From the NCBI GenBank assembly GCA_025450495.1, contig JANWHI010000145.1:1-7069 (forward strand): 7,069 nucleotides of DNA, in the 5' to 3' direction. The notes beneath the pieces were generated by a model. The model was not told the DNA's origin. It saw only the letters and a program-made list of their open reading frames with translations, and did not search any database. Made by a program: the position numbers and the translations under genes. This document shows positions 4,693 to 7,069 of this stretch, piece after piece; the first letter of the stretch is position 1, and each line of letters opens with the position of its first letter. Origin of the DNA: Candidatus Dormiibacter sp. Lineage in GTDB: Bacteria > Chloroflexota > Dormibacteria > UBA8260.

Positions 4693-6708
4693 ATGAGGAC
4701 GCGCCTGGCTGTACCTGTCGTCACCGCACTCGCCGCCGGCTCTCTGCTCAGCCCCGGTGCGAACGCAGTGCGCGCGTCTGCCTACACATCGCCGGTCGCC
4801 GCCCTGCCCTGTGCGACCTACGGCAGCGACAGCATCTGCTCCGGCGAGGTCGCCAGCTTTGACGGCGCACCGCTCGACGTCGACGTCACCCAGCCGGAGA
4901 CCCTCGGCGGCAGGCACCCGCTGATCCTGCTCTTCCACGGCTTTGGCAACAACAAGCACGAGTGGGAATCGACGACAGACAACGGCGATGGCGCAGACAA
5001 ATGGCACTGGAACAACCACTGGTTCGCGGAGCACGGCTACTACGTGGTGACCTACACGGCGCGTGGCTTCCGCGACAACGGCACCAGCCGGCCCGACGAG
5101 CCCAACACCCCGGCGGGGACGACGTTCGTCAGCCCGCCGGCCTGTCTGACGGCTGGGATTGCCGGCTCCGCGTGCCCGCCGAGCGGCACCATCCGGGTCA
5201 AGAGCAAGGACGTCGAGATCCACGACAGCCAGTGGCTCGCCGCGCTGACCGCGGCCGCCTTCCACGACATCGCGACCAACGAGGTGGCGGTGAGCGGCGG
5301 ATCCTACGGCGGAGGCGAGAGCTGGCTCCAGGCGGCCGAGCCGACCTGGACGTTCCCGCGCCAGACCAACCGGGCGCTGCCTGTGCTGCAGCTGCAGGTG
5401 GCGGTGGCGAAGTACCCGTGGACCGACCTCGCCTACTCACTGGCTCCCAACGGGCACGGCGGCGGGCCTTCGCTGGGCGATGTGTACGAGTCGTCGCAGG
5501 GGCGGCAGAGCTCACCAACCGGCTCGGGCAATCCGTTCGGGGTGGGCAAGCAGAGCTACGTCGCGGGGCTGTACGCGCTCGGCACCACCGACGGGATCTT
5601 CGAGGAGGGCACGGCGCCGACACCCAACCTCGCCCAGGGCAACCCCGAAGGTCCCACGCCCTTCACGGCGTGGCAGGCCAGGACCAGCGCGGGTGAGCCG
5701 TACGACGCCGGCGGCGCACCCGGCTCCCCGGGCGTGGACGACCCGGTGATCGCACAGATCCGCACCGACTTCACCCAGTACCGCTCGGCGTACTACCAGC
5801 CGGGTTTCGCGACCCAGGTGGGTAGGCGGGAGGTGGCCGTGTTCTCCGTCTCGGGCTGGACCGACGACCTCTTCCCGGCGATCGAGTCACTCCGGATGTT
5901 CAAGTACCTCAAGCGGCTGGACCCGCTCTGGCCGGTGGCGGTGGGCGTTGGCGACATTGGACACTCGCGTTCCCAGAACAAGCCGCAGACCTGGCAACGT
6001 CTCAATCAGCAGGCATGGCAGATGCTGCAGTTGAACATCGACGGAAGCCACCGCCAGCAGACCGCCGTCTACAGCGAGCCCACCCTGTGCAACACGTCGG
6101 GCGACAGCAGCTCAGCGGACCAGTTCACCGCCGCCTCTCCTGAAGGGCTGGCCCACGGAACCCTGACCGTGAAGTACGCGCAGGGCGGCATCCTGGCGCC
6201 GGATGCGGGTGTGAACGATCCCAACGGTCCGGCCACGGACGCCATCGCCGGGCCGATGATCACCCCGACGCCCGGGTGCCAGGCGGCTGTGGCAGCGTCG
6301 TCCGCAACCTACGGCGGCTACACCGAGTACTCGGCGCCACTGACCACGCGGCGGACCTTCGTCGGCATCGGCGTCGTCGGCATCCCCTACACGCTGGCGG
6401 GAAGCGACGCGATCCTCGCTGCCCGCGTCTGGGATGTCGCCCCCGGCGGCAGCCAGCTGCTGGTCACACGAGGCGTGTATCGCCTCGACCCGGGGTACGA
6501 CGCCGTGTCGGGGACGGTCCGCCTGCCGCTGTACGGCAACGACTGGATCCTTCAACCGGGTCATTCCATCCGGCTCGACCTGCAGCAGAGCGACAACCCC
6601 ACCTACCGTCCCGGCAACCCCGGTGCGACGGGGGTGGTGACCTTCGGGGCTCCCACGCTGTCCCTGCCGATTCGTGACGCCACCAACGAGGTGCTCGCCG
6701 GCGCGTAG
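4693..6708 (+). CDS. Secreted S15/CocE-type alpha/beta hydrolase (X-Pro dipeptidyl-peptidase-like)
   Basis: This 671-residue exported enzyme has a signal peptide (MRTRLAVPVV, a hydrophobic Ala/Leu core, likely cleavage after ANA or VRA at about residues 25-28). The alpha/beta-hydrolase domain shows the oxyanion strand LILLFHGFGNN (77-87), nucleophile elbow SGGSYGGGES with S204, acid D391 in SGWTDDLFP and H424 in GDIGHSRS. That is a complete triad with the family's typical GGSYGG and GW-x-D motifs. Residues from about 460 to the end are beta-rich (RTFVGIGVVGIPYTL, HSIRLDLQQSDNPTY), fitting the S15/CocE C-terminal jelly-roll domain. Family members cleave Xaa-Pro dipeptides, esters or acyl groups; the substrate cannot be told here. 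Six cysteines (40, 49, 151, 161, 466, 529) in mature sequence fit disulfides in an exported protein. A secreted Asp-box protein gene follows 79 bp later. S15 members are often cytoplasmic, so the clear export signal is notable. Confidence 0.88.
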   Translation: MRTRLAVPVVTALAAGSLLSPGANAVRASAYTSPVAALPCATYGSDSICSGEVASFDGAPLDVDVTQPETLGGRHPLILLFHGFGNNKHEWESTTDNGDGADKWHWNNHWFAEHGYYVVTYTARGFRDNGTSRPDEPNTPAGTTFVSPPACLTAGIAGSACPPSGTIRVKSKDVEIHDSQWLAALTAAAFHDIATNEVAVSGGSYGGGESWLQAAEPTWTFPRQTNRALPVLQLQVAVAKYPWTDLAYSLAPNGHGGGPSLGDVYESSQGRQSSPTGSGNPFGVGKQSYVAGLYALGTTDGIFEEGTAPTPNLAQGNPEGPTPFTAWQARTSAGEPYDAGGAPGSPGVDDPVIAQIRTDFTQYRSAYYQPGFATQVGRREVAVFSVSGWTDDLFPAIESLRMFKYLKRLDPLWPVAVGVGDIGHSRSQNKPQTWQRLNQQAWQMLQLNIDGSHRQQTAVYSEPTLCNTSGDSSSADQFTAASPEGLAHGTLTVKYAQGGILAPDAGVNDPNGPATDAIAGPMITPTPGCQAAVAASSATYGGYTEYSAPLTTRRTFVGIGVVGIPYTLAGSDAILAARVWDVAPGGSQLLVTRGVYRLDPGYDAVSGTVRLPLYGNDWILQPGHSIRLDLQQSDNPTYRPGNPGATGVVTFGAPTLSLPIRDATNEVLAGA

Positions 6709-6728
6709 CCCGTCAGCGCAAGTTTCCG

Positions 6729-6756
6729 CGGTCACCGTCGTTGGAACTGTTGACCG
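6729..6756. repeat. Inverted repeat CGGTCA-N16-TGACCG upstream of the Asp-box gene
   Basis: Two perfect 6-bp arms at 6729-6734 and 6751-6756 have centres 22 bp apart, about two helical turns. That spacing suits a dimeric regulator better than an RNA hairpin, which would have a 16-base loop. It lies in the 79-bp gap between the two exported-protein genes. Chance occurrence is possible. Confidence 0.3.
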
Positions 6757-6761
6757 GGTTT

Positions 6762-6771
6762 AGCGATCGCT
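6762..6771. repeat. 10-bp palindrome AGCGATCGCT before the Asp-box gene
   Basis: A perfect 10-bp palindrome ends 16 bases before the GTG start at 6788 and just before the purine-rich ribosome site. It could be an operator half or a chance palindrome; no known regulator site was recognised. Confidence 0.25.
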
Positions 6772-6777
6772 CAGGGG

Positions 6778-6787
6778 AAGGAAGGGA
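6778..6787 (+). promoter_or_regulatory. Purine-rich ribosome site supporting the GTG start at 6788
   Basis: The run contains AAGGA five bases before GTG 6788, a good spacing. The in-frame ATG at 6800 is twelve bases from the nearest GGGA, less favourable. The GTG start adds four residues in front of the signal peptide. Confidence 0.5.
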
Positions 6788-7069
6788 GTGCACCGGCTGA
6801 TGAACGCAGGATCGATTCGCAAGAGCACGCTCGCCACCGTGGCCGTCATCGCGGCGCTGGCGACGTTCACCTCGCAGGCCGGAGCGCGCGCAAGCGCCCC
6901 CACCTACACCACTGTGAACGTCGGTGCCTACGGTGGCGAGCCATCGATTGCGTCCGACCGCAACGGGGTGCTGTACGACACCACGCCAAGCGGCGGCACC
7001 GTCTTCTACCGCTCGCTCGACGGTGGTGCGACCTGGCAGCAGCGCACCACCTCCGACACCGCCAGCGGC
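6788..7069 (+). CDS. Secreted Asp-box (BNR, sialidase-like propeller) protein, 3' partial
   Basis: The frame runs open to the window edge; 94 residues are visible from GTG 6788 (ATG 6800 is the alternative). Residues 9-37 form a signal peptide: a positive start (IRK), a hydrophobic Ala/Val/Leu core, and likely cleavage at ASA before P38. The mature part begins PTYTTVNVG and contains GGEPSIASDRNGVLY, the usual first strand of sialidase-like propellers. A full Asp-box then follows, S76-L-D78-G-G80-A-T82-W83 in YRSLDGGATWQQ, matching S-x-D-x-G-x-T-W. Asp-boxes occur in sialidases, other glycosidases and non-catalytic extracellular propellers, so an enzymatic role cannot be assigned from this piece. 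It is on the same strand as the exported hydrolase; the 79-bp gap carries an inverted repeat and palindrome but no clear terminator, so cotranscription is possible. Confidence 0.8.
   Translation, partial: MHRLMNAGSIRKSTLATVAVIAALATFTSQAGARASAPTYTTVNVGAYGGEPSIASDRNGVLYDTTPSGGTVFYRSLDGGATWQQRTTSDTASG

Noticed and set aside
4321..5265. 314-residue minus-strand frame opposite the hypothetical protein and hydrolase
   Set aside because: It is Arg/Gly-rich, spans two genes, and opposes the signal peptide and alpha/beta-hydrolase start.
6112..6735. 207-residue minus-strand frame opposite the end of the hydrolase
   Set aside because: It has no recognisable motif; the plus strand encodes the C-terminal beta domain of the hydrolase there.
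6743..6768. GGAAC plus CGATC as an extracytoplasmic-function sigma promoter
   Set aside because: GGAAC is present, but the downstream half does not fit a known -10 consensus at a standard distance; too weak to claim.

Overview
The window is high-GC, densely coded DNA. GC-rich third positions, GTG starts, TANNNT-type -10 elements directly before start codons and the protein families present (KdpD-type sensor parts, a secreted S15/CocE-type hydrolase, an Asp-box protein) point to an actinobacterium or close relative. The species cannot be told from the sequence. Every gap between genes is under 100 bp, and no tRNA, rRNA, CRISPR array or insertion sequence was seen.

Left part (1-2339): the C-terminal portion of a stand-alone KdpD N-terminal module (KdpD sensor domain plus USP-like domain) runs rightward and overlaps, tail to tail by 45 bp, a leftward DUF4118 histidine kinase. 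Placed in series, the two proteins would give the domain order of a KdpD sensor kinase without its GAF domain. Just upstream of the kinase start lies a rightward AlkB dioxygenase fragment that keeps its iron and 2-oxoglutarate ligands but has lost its N-terminal part. The fragment begins where an inversion breakpoint would lie if the kinase half had been flipped. This is the most interesting structure in the window.

Middle part (2400-4598): a leftward two-gene unit encodes a six-helix membrane protein and a saccharopine-dehydrogenase-like NAD(P)-binding protein, overlapping by 25 bp. The far end of this unit has visibly lower GC than the flanks. Divergent from it is a small Trp-rich protein of unknown function.

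Right part (4693-7069): two rightward genes for exported proteins. One is a 671-residue alpha/beta hydrolase of the S15/CocE type with a complete Ser-Asp-His triad. The other is the start of a signal-peptide-bearing Asp-box (sialidase-like propeller) protein cut by the window edge. They may form an export-oriented pair acting on extracellular peptide, ester or glycan material, but no substrate can be named.

I saw no clear defence system, mobile element or biosynthetic cluster. The remarkable points are the split, convergent KdpD arrangement and the adjacent truncated alkB.
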